A DNA stretch of 16,291 nucleotides from an uncultured Lysobacteraceae bacterium (GCA_946480705.1 CAMLLF010000015.1:1-16291); one strand, 5' to 3'. Shown: positions 1 to 6,402, counted from the first letter of the stretch. Numbers and translations are program-made. The notes: generated by a model not told the origin, from the letters alone.

Positions 1-1
1 C

Positions 2-439
2 GCCTCGCGCATCGTCGCGCGGCACGCGCAGCGCATCGAAGGCGCGGCCGACGACGAGCCGTGCCACAGCCTGTTCCCCGACGCGCGCGTGTTCGTCGAC
101 GCCGATTTCGACGGCCTGGGACTCACCGGCGCGCGCATCGCGACGCTGCGCGCGCTCGCGCAGGCGGTCGTCGCGGGCGAAGTCGATTTCGATCCGGCGC
201 AGGGCACCGCGCGTTTCGTCGCGCGCTGCACCGCGGTGCGCGGCATCGGCGACTGGACCGCGCACTACATGGCGATGCGCGCGCTGCGCGACCCGGATGC
301 GTTCCCGGCCGGCGACATCGTGCTGCGCAAGGTGCTGCAGCCGGGCACGACGCTGAGCGCGAAGGAGCTGGAACGGGCGAGCCAGCCCTGGCGTCCGTTC
401 CGTGCGTATGCGGTACTGCTGCTGTGGCGCGCGGCCTGA
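2..439 (+). CDS. alkA: DNA-3-methyladenine glycosylase II (AlkA family), C-terminal part
   Basis: This is the 3' end of a gene that starts before the window; 145 codons are visible and the frame is open from base 2. The family removes alkylated bases such as 3-methyladenine, the first step of base-excision repair in the cytoplasm. The visible part holds the helix-hairpin-helix and catalytic loop of the HhH-GPD fold: a GIGDWTA hairpin at about 241-263, then FPAGD, whose Asp (codon 314-316) aligns with the catalytic Asp238 of E. coli AlkA. The tail WRPFRAYAVLLLW matches the conserved end of the family. A GTG at 89 is an internal Val codon, not the start. The ogt gene follows 24 bases downstream on the same strand, so the two probably form an alkylation-repair operon. 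In related bacteria such proteins are often fused to an Ada N-terminal regulatory domain; whether that holds here cannot be seen. Confidence 0.88.
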   Translation, partial: ASRIVARHAQRIEGAADDEPCHSLFPDARVFVDADFDGLGLTGARIATLRALAQAVVAGEVDFDPAQGTARFVARCTAVRGIGDWTAHYMAMRALRDPDAFPAGDIVLRKVLQPGTTLSAKELERASQPWRPFRAYAVLLLWRAA

Positions 440-463
440 GCGTCCGACAGAGAGAGAGAGGCG

Positions 464-979
464 ATGCGCGACGACGAACTGGTCTACGACATTGCGCAGA
501 CGCCGATCGGCCCGCTGCTGCTCGTCGCGAGCACGCGCGGCGTGCGGCGCATCGAGTTTCCGCGCAACGGCCGCGTGGTCATGCCCGACGTCGGCCTGTG
601 CCGCGACGAAGCGCGTCTCGCCGACGCGGTTGCGCAACTGCACGCGTATTTCGCCGGCGAACGTCTCGACTTCGATTTCGCGCGCGACGCGGTCGGCACG
701 CCGTTCCAGCACGACGTCTGGAACGCGCTCCGCGAGATTCCGCTCGGCGAGACCGTCAGCTACGGCGAACTCGCGCGACGCCTCGGCCGGCCGAACGCAA
801 GCCGCGCGGTCGGTGCGGCCAACGGCGCGAACCCGCTGCCGATCGTCGTGCCCTGCCATCGCGTGATCGGCAGCAACGGCAACCTGACCGGCTTCGGCGG
901 CGGCCTGCCGACGAAACGCTGGCTGCTCGACCACGAACGCCGCCACGCACCAAGGCCAGCGTTCGCGTTGGTTCCGTAG
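464..979 (+). CDS. ogt: Methylated-DNA--protein-cysteine methyltransferase
   Basis: A suicide enzyme that transfers the alkyl group from O6-alkylguanine (and O4-alkylthymine) in DNA to its own cysteine. The 171-residue protein has the family's usual length. The C-terminal domain carries the helix-turn-helix segment (about residues 85-115, with the characteristic SYGELARRLGRP) and the active site PCHRVI with Cys131, followed by GNLTGFGGG. The ATG at 464 sits behind a purine-rich AGAGAGAG tract that can serve as ribosome-binding site. The spacing to alkA (24 bases) and shared purpose suggest one transcript. Oddity: the last codons and the TAG stop lie in the GTAG head of a REP palindrome (see the repeat at 976-1165), so the final residues after the usual LLDHE may be an extension set by that repeat. 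Confidence 0.93.
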   Translation: MRDDELVYDIAQTPIGPLLLVASTRGVRRIEFPRNGRVVMPDVGLCRDEARLADAVAQLHAYFAGERLDFDFARDAVGTPFQHDVWNALREIPLGETVSYGELARRLGRPNASRAVGAANGANPLPIVVPCHRVIGSNGNLTGFGGGLPTKRWLLDHERRHAPRPAFALVP

Positions 980-1165
980 GGCGCAATAACCGAAGGGCAT
1001 TGCGCCATTCGCGCGAAGCCGTCCGGTTTTCGCGCAGCCGTTTGCGCCTTTGCATCGCAGTGAGGCGACGAGGCCAGACCGGACACGGCGCAATGCGCTG
1101 TGCGAATGCCGGCGCAATGCGCTGCGCGAGTGCCGGCGCAATGCGCTGCGCTTATTGCGCCCTAC
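976..1165. repeat. Inverted pair of GTAG-type REP palindromes (REPIN/BIME-like)
   Basis: Two REP-like units face each other. The left one is GTAG at 976-979 followed by a hairpin with arms GGCGCAAT (980-987) and ATTGCGCC (999-1006). The right one, read on the minus strand, is GTAG (1162-1165) followed by the same arms at 1154-1161 and 1135-1142. The outermost 15 bases (975-989 and 1152-1166) are perfect inverted repeats. A shorter inverted repeat, GTCCGGT (1021-1027) with ACCGGAC (1078-1084), lies inside. A 5' GTAG followed by a palindrome is the known hallmark of REPs mobilised by RAYT transposases; no such transposase gene is present here. These elements can end transcripts, stabilise mRNA 3' ends or bind nucleoid proteins; the role here is not known. 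Confidence 0.75.
1087..1158. repeat. Three tandem 24-base copies inside the REP pair
   Basis: Three head-to-tail 24-base units begin at 1087, 1111 and 1135, each starting GGCGCAATGCGCTG. Units one and two differ at two positions; the third changes at its end and becomes the right-hand REP hairpin. This looks like local tandem duplication of one REP arm, so the copy number may differ between strains. Confidence 0.8.
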
Positions 1166-1366
1166 GTTCGCTGCGTGATCTGCCGCCTCGCTCGGACCCG
1201 ATCGATGACATCGCGTGCACAAGTCTGTGGATGAAACGCTGCAGGCGTTGCAGCGCCTCGCTCGCGCCCGGTGTGCGCCGGTCCTCGCCAGAGGCCGGTT
1301 TTGCGCGTCGGAGCGGCCGGCTGTGGATAAGGATCGCGTCGCAGCCGCTGCGATCGCGTTCGCGTA

Positions 1367-1383
1367 TCCACAGCGGCTGTGGA
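1367..1383. repeat. Dyad TCCACAG / CTGTGGA with 3-base centre (copy 1)
   Basis: TCCACAG at 1367-1373 is separated by CGG from CTGTGGA at 1377-1383. It is the first of three dyads of identical design in this gap. The left half also forms a near-perfect DnaA box (GTATCCACA, 1364-1372). Confidence 0.75.
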
Positions 1384-1481
1384 AACCCCCCGTAACAAGC
1401 CTGTGGATGGATTGCTGCAGGCCTTGATACGCCTCGCTCTCGCACGCTTTGCGCAAGAATTCGCCAGCAGTCTCGGCGCTA

Positions 1482-1498
1482 TCCACAGGGCCTGTGGA
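1482..1498. repeat. Dyad TCCACAG / CTGTGGA with 3-base centre (copy 2)
   Basis: TCCACAG at 1482-1488 is separated by GGC from CTGTGGA at 1492-1498. It carries head-to-head DnaA-like boxes CTATCCACA (1479-1487) and TGTGGACAA (1493-1501). Confidence 0.75.
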
Positions 1499-1600
1499 CA
1501 AGCGTGGGAACAAGTCTGTGTACAAGCGCCGCAGCGCGAGTGTCTGCGCGGGCTGTGCCCGCTTTGCGCAGAATTTGCTCAATCCGCCGCGCGGCGTGCT

Positions 1601-1630
1601 GAAAATTATATATAGAAACTAATGTACATG
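1601..1630. other. A+T-rich segment (possible unwinding element)
   Basis: Twenty-four of these 30 bases are A or T, including AAAATTATATATAG, in a window that is about two thirds G+C. It lies between the second and third dyads of the DnaA-box-like array, where an origin's DNA unwinding element could be. It could instead simply be a promoter-like or unselected stretch. Confidence 0.4.
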
Positions 1631-1640
1631 TGCGGTCCGA

Positions 1641-1665
1641 GTTGTCCACAGCCGCTGTGGACAAC
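1641..1665. repeat. Perfect dyad of two DnaA-like boxes (copy 3)
   Basis: The arms GTTGTCCACAG (1641-1651) and CTGTGGACAAC (1655-1665) are perfect reverse complements around a CCG centre. It is the longest and most regular of the three dyads. A second perfect 12-base palindrome, CACAAGCTTGTG, follows at 1672-1683. Confidence 0.85.
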
Positions 1666-1741
1666 TGTGCGCACAAGCTTGTGGATGAAACGCTGCGAGC
1701 CGCATGGCGGCTCGTCTTCGCCCGGATTGCGCGAATCCGCG

Positions 1742-2422
1742 TCAGCAGCCGGCGAGCTTGTCGGCGAGCGCGCGCGCCTCGTTGGCGAGACCGGGGCGTT
1801 CGTCGCGCGATGCGCCGCGCTGGCGCGACAGGTTCTCGTCGAGCTGGCTGCGCAGCGCGCGGCAGGCCTCGGCCGGCACGAGCTGTTCGCAGCGGTCGCG
1901 CACTTCGACATAGGCTGCGGCGATCGCATTCGCGCCGCTGCCGTCGGCAACCGGCGGCCGGTTGAGTTCCGGTGCGGAAACCGTGGCGTTGTCGCCGAGC
2001 GGACTGCCGGGCAGGCCGACGACGCCGGCCGGTACGCGATAGGGCCGCGTCTCCCCGGTTTCGCTGAAATAGACCTTGTCGTTGTCGGCGCGCACGCAGC
2101 GGAACAGCACGGGCGGCGGCGGTCGCGGCGGCGGCGGTGCCGGCATCGCCGGCGGCTCGGGCCGCGCCGGCGCAGCGGCGACGGGTTCATCGGCGGGAAC
2201 GGTGGTGCCGTCCTCGGCGACGATCTCCTCCGGCGGTGGCGGCGGCGCGCGGTCGTACTCGAACGAGCGGCTCTGCTGGTCGCTGCGGCAGGGTTTGTCC
2301 TGGAACGACACCGTCCCGTTGGCGTCGGTGCAGCGATAGCCGGTGTTCGTCGCGGCGGCGGCAGGACCCGCGCTGGCGGCACCGGCGGCGGCGATCAGGA
2401 GCAGGCGGAGGAGGGTAGTCAT
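1742..2422 (-). CDS. Exported proline-rich DUF4124-like protein
   Basis: A 226-residue protein of unknown function. A signal peptide is visible (hydrophobic residues about 4-22, alanine-rich cleavage region near residue 24), so the product should be periplasmic or envelope-attached. Residues about 29-46 (YRCTDANGTVSFQDKPC) match the pattern of the DUF4124 domain, a small domain common in Proteobacteria whose role is unknown. A proline-rich linker follows (about 59-105), then a second cysteine-containing segment beginning LFRCVRADNDKVYFSETG that resembles a repeat of the first. The C-terminus is polar and helical, with four further cysteines, one being the last residue. The gene is divergent from the threonine aldolase. 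Its stop codon touches the end of the DnaA-box-like repeat array. The start ATG at 2422 has no clear ribosome-binding site but has a TAGAAT box just upstream. Confidence 0.8.
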   Translation of the reverse strand: MTTLLRLLLIAAAGAASAGPAAAATNTGYRCTDANGTVSFQDKPCRSDQQSRSFEYDRAPPPPPEEIVAEDGTTVPADEPVAAAPARPEPPAMPAPPPPRPPPPVLFRCVRADNDKVYFSETGETRPYRVPAGVVGLPGSPLGDNATVSAPELNRPPVADGSGANAIAAAYVEVRDRCEQLVPAEACRALRSQLDENLSRQRGASRDERPGLANEARALADKLAGC

Positions 2423-2431
2423 GGACTGCCG

Positions 2432-2437
2432 ATTCTA
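2432..2437 (-). promoter_or_regulatory. Possible -10 box (TAGAAT) for the DUF4124-like gene
   Basis: On the minus strand TAGAAT ends nine bases before the ATG. Transcription would begin within a few bases of the start codon. No convincing -35 box is seen. It resembles the arrangement in front of rsgA. Confidence 0.35.
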
Positions 2438-2508
2438 CGCCGCCGCCTCGCTTGCGGGACGAGGCGCATGCCGCAATGCTTCGCGCTTTGCCGCCGCGGA
2501 TCCTGTTC

Positions 2509-3543
2509 ATGCCCGACTTCGTCGATTTCTTCAGCGATACCAAGACGCGGCCGACCGCCGCGATGCGTGCAGTCATGGCCGGGGCGGAAGTCGGCGACGA
2601 GCGCGCCGACGAGGATCCGAGCGTGAACCGCCTCGTCGCGCGCTGCGCCGAACTGCTCGGCAAGCCCGCGGCGCTGTACCTGCCTTCGGGCACGATGTGC
2701 AACGAGATCGCGCTGGCCGTGCATTGCCGGCCCGGCGATGAAGTCATCTGCGATCGCACCTCGCACCTGATCGGCTTCGAGGGCGGTGGGCCGGCCGCGC
2801 TGGCCGGCGTCATGCTGACGCCGCTGGCCGGCGACCGCGGCCGTTTCGATGCGACGAAGCTCGCCACCGCGCTGCGGCCCGACCGGCCCTATGCGCCGCG
2901 CCAGCGGCTCGTCGAAGTCGAGCAGACCGCGAACCTCGGCGGCGGCGCGATCTGGCCACTCGCGCAGCTGGCCGGCATCGCCGCAGCTGCGCACGCGCAC
3001 GGCCTCGCCACGCACATGGACGGCGCGCGCCTGCTGAACGCCGTCGTCGCGACGGGAATCTCCGCGGCCGACTACGCGCGCGACTACGACTCGGTCTGGA
3101 TCGATTTTTCCAAAGGCCTCGGCGCGCCGGGCGGCGCGGTGCTTGCCGGCAGCGCCGAGTTCATCCGCGAAGCGACCCGGCTGAAGCTGCGCTGGGGCGG
3201 TGCGATGCGCCAGAGCGGCATCATCGCGGCGGCCTGCGACTACGCGCTCGATCATCACGTCGCGCGGCTCGCCGACGACCATGCCAATGCCGCGACGCTG
3301 GCGCGCGGCATCGCGACGATCGAAGGACTCGCCATCGATCCGGCGAGCGTGGAAACCAACCTCGTCTACTTCGACGTGACGCGCGAGGGACTGAGTGCGC
3401 AGCAGCTCTGCGCGCAACTGCTGGCACGCGGCGTGCGCATGGGCGAAATGGGCGCACGCACGGTGCGCGCGGTGACGCATCTCGACGTGGACGCGGCTGC
3501 CGTCGACAGGGCGCTCGCGGCGCTGCGCGAACTGCTGGCCTGA
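2509..3543 (+). CDS. ltaE: Low-specificity L-threonine aldolase-like PLP enzyme
   Basis: A fold-type I PLP enzyme of the beta-eliminating-lyase/threonine-aldolase family, which splits L-threonine or L-allo-threonine into glycine and acetaldehyde in the cytoplasm. The N-terminus FFSDTKTRPTAAMRAVM with VGDE..DEDPSVN matches the family opening. PSGTMCNEIAL binds the cofactor phosphate. HMDGARLLNA contains the conserved Asp171, and DFSKGLGAPGG holds the Schiff-base Lys202. I place the start at the ATG at 2509 (344 residues, typical length), because the conserved sequence begins there. An in-frame ATG at 2476 and a TTG at 2452 would only add unconserved residues, and none of the three has a strong ribosome-binding site. 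The gene ends three bases from the convergent isomerase-like gene. The exact substrate is inferred from the family. Confidence 0.88.
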   Translation: MPDFVDFFSDTKTRPTAAMRAVMAGAEVGDERADEDPSVNRLVARCAELLGKPAALYLPSGTMCNEIALAVHCRPGDEVICDRTSHLIGFEGGGPAALAGVMLTPLAGDRGRFDATKLATALRPDRPYAPRQRLVEVEQTANLGGGAIWPLAQLAGIAAAAHAHGLATHMDGARLLNAVVATGISAADYARDYDSVWIDFSKGLGAPGGAVLAGSAEFIREATRLKLRWGGAMRQSGIIAAACDYALDHHVARLADDHANAATLARGIATIEGLAIDPASVETNLVYFDVTREGLSAQQLCAQLLARGVRMGEMGARTVRAVTHLDVDAAAVDRALAALRELLA

Positions 3544-3546
3544 GTC

Positions 3547-4176
3547 TCAGCGGCGCCGCTGCACGGCCTGCGGCAGCGTCGCGATGCGCGCGTATTCGCC
3601 GCGTTCGAAACGCTGCGGATCGTCGAGGTGCTCGAGCGCCATCGCGGTTGCGTCTTCACCCCAGAACAGCGCCTCGCCGATGCGCAGCGTCGGCACGCCG
3701 AACACGCCGTCGGCGAGCGCCTGCTCGGTGTTCGCACGCAGCTGTTGCTTCACGTGATCGGCGGCGAGCGCGGTCTCGACGTCGCCGATGCCCAGTGCGG
3801 CAGCGGTATCGCGCAGTGCGTCGATCGAATCGGCCGCGCGGCCGTGCTCCCAGATGTGCGCAAAGACGCGTTCGACCGCATCCCAGCGGGTCCCGGCGGC
3901 GATCGACAGCCGCAGCGCCGTCAGCGGGTTGAACGGGTGCGCTGGCGGAAAGCGCAGCGGTATCCGCTGCCGTTCGGCGCGCCACTGCACGAAGCGATAC
4001 GTGAAATCGCGCTTGCCCGGAATCTCGGCCGGCCCGAGCTGGCCGAGCGTGTCGAGCACCGCCGCGAACAGGATCGGCACGGGTTCCACGGTCGCGCGTT
4101 CGCGCAGCGCGGACAGCCGGTGCAACTGCAGCCACGCGAACGGCGAGATGAAATCGAAATACCACTGCACGTGCAT
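3547..4176 (-). CDS. DsbA-fold protein, 2-hydroxychromene-2-carboxylate isomerase family
   Basis: A 209-residue member of the kappa-class GST/DsbA-like group named after NahD, the glutathione-dependent isomerase of naphthalene breakdown. It starts with MHVQWYFDFISPFAW, where Ser11 stands in the position that contacts glutathione sulfur in the family. It ends with FGVPTLRIGEALFWGED, containing the cis-Pro162 loop and the conserved WG-E/Q-D signature. There is no signal peptide, so it is cytoplasmic. The ATG at 4176 has a good GAGGAG ribosome-binding site five bases upstream. No aromatic-degradation genes are near, so the real reaction is probably some other glutathione-dependent isomerisation or transfer. 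It follows the SRPBCC gene by 98 bases that hold a strong hairpin, so it may be transcribed separately from that group. Confidence 0.88.
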   Translation of the reverse strand: MHVQWYFDFISPFAWLQLHRLSALRERATVEPVPILFAAVLDTLGQLGPAEIPGKRDFTYRFVQWRAERQRIPLRFPPAHPFNPLTALRLSIAAGTRWDAVERVFAHIWEHGRAADSIDALRDTAAALGIGDVETALAADHVKQQLRANTEQALADGVFGVPTLRIGEALFWGEDATAMALEHLDDPQRFERGEYARIATLPQAVQRRR

Positions 4177-4197
4177 GCGGACTCCTCGGCAACGAAG

Positions 4198-4221
4198 GAC
4201 GGCGCGCACGAGCGCGCCGTC
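4198..4221. terminator. Strong GC hairpin between the SRPBCC and isomerase-like genes
   Basis: The perfect 10-base arms GACGGCGCGC and GCGCGCCGTC surround the loop ACGA. On the minus strand, the direction of both flanking genes, the stem is followed by CTTCGTTG, not a run of T. It may therefore act as a weak terminator, a pause site or an mRNA-end stabiliser, not a classical terminator. Confidence 0.4.
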
Positions 4222-4274
4222 GAAAACGCAGAGCCGGATCGTAGCGGCGGCGCGACTGCCGCGGCAGTGCGGAA

Positions 4275-4889
4275 TCAGCCGCCCTCGATCGTCTGCTTGA
4301 GCCGGTCGAGCGCCTCGCCCCAGGCGCGGCGCAAGCCGTCCGCGTCGTCGCGGTTCTGCAGGCGTTCGTGCGTGATCATCACCGTCGTCTTCGCGCCGGC
4401 CGGCGCGAACTTGATCTCGACCGGCGTCTCCGGCGCGGCATCGGGTTGCTGCCAGATCAGCTTGATCGTCCTGCCGGGACTCAGCTTCTTGATCTGCGCG
4501 CGGTTGCCGTCGGCATTGCGCAGGCTGCCGCCGTCGGCGAAGTCGAGCGCGTGGCCGCCGCCGAGCCAGCGGTCGAGCGCGGGCGCGCTCGTGAACGCGT
4601 CGTAGCAGGCATCGGGTGCAGCCTTGATGCTCTTGGTCGCGCAGATCGTGTAGCCCTTCGCGCGGCCGTCCTTCTCGACGAGTCCCTTGGCGGCTTCGTA
4701 TTCGATGTTGATCGTCGCGATCCACCAGGGATCGAGCTTGTGGCCGTCGAGCAGGCGCTGGCCGATCTCGCGGCGTCCGAGCGCGGCGCCGCCCCAGCCG
4801 TCGATCTGCTCGAACCATTGCGCGAGCGTCCTGCCGGTCGCGGCGGCGGCCGTGCCGACGATATGGTCGGCCTTCAAGTCGATGCGCAT
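4275..4889 (-). CDS. DUF4287/SRPBCC (AHSA1-like) domain protein
   Basis: A 204-residue cytoplasmic protein with two parts. Residues about 1-70 resemble the DUF4287 domain: TGRTLAQWFEQID, then REIGQRLLDGHKLDPWWIATINIEYEAAKG. Residues about 75-200 look like an SRPBCC/AHSA1 hydrophobic-pocket domain: YTICATKSIKAAPDACYDAFTSAPALDRWL, an acidic strand, then TTVMITHERL and the final amphipathic helix WGEALDRLKQTIEGG. SRPBCC folds bind small hydrophobic molecules or, in the AHSA1 group, client proteins; no ligand can be named here. The ATG at 4889 has a GGAG ribosome-binding site. It lies 17 bases after the DUF1761 gene on the same strand, so the two are almost certainly cotranscribed. The pairing of these two domains is seen in other proteobacteria. 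Confidence 0.8.
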   Translation of the reverse strand: MRIDLKADHIVGTAAAATGRTLAQWFEQIDGWGGAALGRREIGQRLLDGHKLDPWWIATINIEYEAAKGLVEKDGRAKGYTICATKSIKAAPDACYDAFTSAPALDRWLGGGHALDFADGGSLRNADGNRAQIKKLSPGRTIKLIWQQPDAAPETPVEIKFAPAGAKTTVMITHERLQNRDDADGLRRAWGEALDRLKQTIEGG

Positions 4890-4906
4890 GAGCGTGCTCC
4901 GGGCGA

Positions 4907-5305
4907 TCAGTGCCAGAGGGCGAGGATCAGGCCGATCGCGGTGAACTGCAGCGTGTGATAGCCGCCGTCGATCAGGAACAGCTTCAGGCTCCGGCGCGCG
5001 AACAGGTAGTTCGTGCCGAAGCTCGTCGCGACCCAGAACAGGCCTGCGGCGAAACCGGCGCCGAGGCCGAGGTTCATCGGCGGGCGCGGACCGAGGAAGA
5101 TCGCGAACATCCAGGCGGCGAGCAGACTCAGGACGAACGAGCCGCCGAAGATGCGCGCCATGTTGCCGCGCGCGAGCTCTTCGTCGCTGAGTCCGACCTC
5201 GCGCTGCCAGGCCTTGCCGAACAGCATCGGCGAATACCACAGACCGCCGAGCACGAAGCAGGCGGCGGTGGCGGCGAGTACGGCCCAATAGTTGATTTCC
5301 GGCAT
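4907..5305 (-). CDS. DUF1761 family inner-membrane protein
   Basis: A 132-residue integral membrane protein with four probable transmembrane helices, at about 6-24, 52-71, 78-98 and 110-131. The motif GGLWYSPMLFGKAW near residues 20-33 and the order of the helices are typical of DUF1761, a family of unknown function. The ATG at 5305 follows an AGGAG ribosome-binding site. The AraC-type regulator gene lies 69 bases upstream on the same strand and the SRPBCC gene 17 bases downstream. This suggests a small regulated unit, possibly sensing or handling a lipophilic compound, but that is only a guess from the partner's fold. Confidence 0.85.
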   Translation of the reverse strand: MPEINYWAVLAATAACFVLGGLWYSPMLFGKAWQREVGLSDEELARGNMARIFGGSFVLSLLAAWMFAIFLGPRPPMNLGLGAGFAAGLFWVATSFGTNYLFARRSLKLFLIDGGYHTLQFTAIGLILALWH

Positions 5306-5374
5306 GGCACGACTCCTGTGTGGGTTGAGTGCGGCTACGGTAGATCGCCGGCATCGCCGGGTATTGGAAAAAAG

Positions 5375-6232
5375 TCACCTGACCACGACGCTGCCCGGGT
5401 CCGGCTGCGCGCTGCGCGCGAACGCGGCCGGCGGCATGCCGGAGAACTGCTGGAAATCGCGGATCAGGTGGGACTGGTCGTAGTAGCCGCAGTCGGCCGC
5501 GAGCAGCGCCCAGTCGCGCGCGACGCCGATCTGCGCGAGCGCGTGCTGGAAGCGGTAGATGCGCGCGAGCGATTTCGGCGGCAGGCCGACCGCGCGGCCG
5601 ACGAGATTGCCGAGGTACTTGCGGCTGCAGCCGGCTTCGCGCGCGAGCTCCTCGGCGCGTACGCGGCCGCCGCTCTGATTGAGGCGCGCGAGCGTCCAGT
5701 GCACGAGCGGATGCACGCTGCGGCCGGTGATGCAGGTGTCGAGCAGCCAGTCCTCGACGAGGTCGAGTCGCTGCGCGACCGACGCGGTATTCAGCAGCCG
5801 CTCGCGCAGGGACAGCGCGCCCGGGCCGACGAGATCGAGCAGCGGTCCGGTGCGGTTCGCGAGTTCGGCCTGCGACCAGGGCAGCAGCGCCGCGGCGCCG
5901 CTCGCGCTGAACGCTACCCCGAGCAGCACGCTGCCATGCGGCGCCGAGGTTTCGATCGGACCTTCGTGCAGGCCCGAGAACCAGATGTCGTCGAAGACGA
6001 TGCGCAGTTCGGGTGGTCCGGGCAGGAACAGGTACTGCGGCGGCCCGAGATTGATCAGCAGATAGCTGCGCGCCTGCGGCAGGATGCGGTCGCGTTCGTA
6101 GGAAACCTGGCCGGCGCCGTGCCAGAGCTGCGCGACATGCTGGCGCAGCGCCGGATGCGGCCGGCGCATCGCGACGTCCCAGGCGCCCAGCGCCGAATCG
6201 TGATGGTGGATCTCGATTGCGCCTGCTGCCAT
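5375..6232 (-). CDS. AraC-family transcriptional regulator
   Basis: A 285-residue DNA-binding regulator. The C-terminal third carries the two helix-turn-helix units of the AraC/XylS family: RAEELAREAGCSRKYLGNLVGRAVGLPPKSL (first, about 192-222) and LAADCGYYDQSHLIRDFQQFSGMPPAAF (second, about 244-271). The N-terminal part (HPALRQHVAQLWHG..., then SYLLINLGPPQYLFLPG and FSGLHEGPIETSAPHGSVLLGVAFSASGAAALL) resembles the DUF6597-type sensor region found in many AraC regulators of unknown ligand. The start at 6232 has a G-rich GGGGCGGGG stretch as possible ribosome-binding site. It lies just upstream of the DUF1761 and SRPBCC genes, facing the same way, and is divergent from amn across 170 bases. 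It is likely to control the former unit and perhaps itself. Confidence 0.9.
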   Translation of the reverse strand: MAAGAIEIHHHDSALGAWDVAMRRPHPALRQHVAQLWHGAGQVSYERDRILPQARSYLLINLGPPQYLFLPGPPELRIVFDDIWFSGLHEGPIETSAPHGSVLLGVAFSASGAAALLPWSQAELANRTGPLLDLVGPGALSLRERLLNTASVAQRLDLVEDWLLDTCITGRSVHPLVHWTLARLNQSGGRVRAEELAREAGCSRKYLGNLVGRAVGLPPKSLARIYRFQHALAQIGVARDWALLAADCGYYDQSHLIRDFQQFSGMPPAAFARSAQPDPGSVVVR

Positions 6233-6315
6233 GGCACCCCGCCCCCAAGGTTCGCGCGCGCCGATTATGGCGCGGATCGCGCGCGCTGAGCACCGGGCGT
6301 TCGGAGGCCGCGTGG

Positions 6316-6321
6316 TATCAT
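6316..6321 (+). promoter_or_regulatory. Possible -10 box (TATCAT) for the AMP nucleosidase gene
   Basis: TATCAT followed by CG lies about 80 bases before the amn start; a second candidate, TATAAC, is at 6331-6336. The -35 region is not convincing. The leader between contains a small hairpin with arms CCGGCG (6347-6352) and CGCCGG (6359-6364). Confidence 0.3.
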
Positions 6322-6402
6322 CGCCGGGCTTATAACGAGAACATCGCCGGCGTGGCGTCGCCGGTAACCCTGACCTGCCACGCGGGTAATCACGGGGAAA
6401 GC

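Larger units (their letters stand above)
1218..1741. other. Origin-like cluster of DnaA-box-like 9-mers in degenerate repeats
   Basis: This gap between two convergent genes holds no credible coding region. Going by the consensus TTATCCACA / TGTGGATAA, there is one perfect box at 1322-1330. One-mismatch boxes lie at 1226-1234, 1364-1372, 1479-1487, 1493-1501, 1642-1650, 1656-1664 and 1680-1688. Two-mismatch boxes lie at 1378-1386, 1402-1410 and 1517-1525. They sit in four degenerate units starting near 1218, 1394, 1509 and 1672, each opening with ACAAG-N-CTGTG or ACAAGCTTGTG. The first two units are about three-quarters identical over 60 bases by eye. An A+T-rich segment lies at 1601-1630. Such a layout fits a replication origin, a DnaA-titrating locus or a plasmid-like iteron array. 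Against a chromosomal oriC, the usual neighbours (dnaA, dnaN, rpmH, mnmG) are absent from the window. Confidence 0.5.

Noticed and set aside
1087..1158. The tandem repeats as a possible CRISPR array
   Set aside because: The units are contiguous with no spacers, and they are arms of a REP palindrome.
61..1395. A 444-codon plus-strand open frame across alkA, ogt and the REP region
   Set aside because: It is out of frame with two clearly recognisable enzymes, is extremely arginine-rich and crosses repeat DNA. It is a by-product of high G+C.
1218..1741. Calling this region oriC outright
   Set aside because: The box density is suggestive, but there is no dnaA, dnaN, rpmH or mnmG nearby and no skew calculation was possible, so it is reported only as origin-like.
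2452..2508. Upstream starts (TTG at 2452, ATG at 2476) for the threonine aldolase
   Set aside because: The conserved N-terminus starts at the ATG at 2509, and the added residues match nothing in the family. The evidence is moderate because no start has a strong ribosome-binding site.
1622..2626. A 334-codon frame antisense to the DUF4124-like gene
   Set aside because: Low-complexity Arg/Gly-rich translation with no motif; the minus-strand protein has a signal peptide and a recognisable domain.
4275..6293. One continuous 672-codon minus-strand frame spanning several genes
   Set aside because: The SRPBCC gene lies in this frame, but the portion upstream runs out of frame through the DUF1761 and AraC genes. 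Its own start is set by GGAG and the ATG at 4889.
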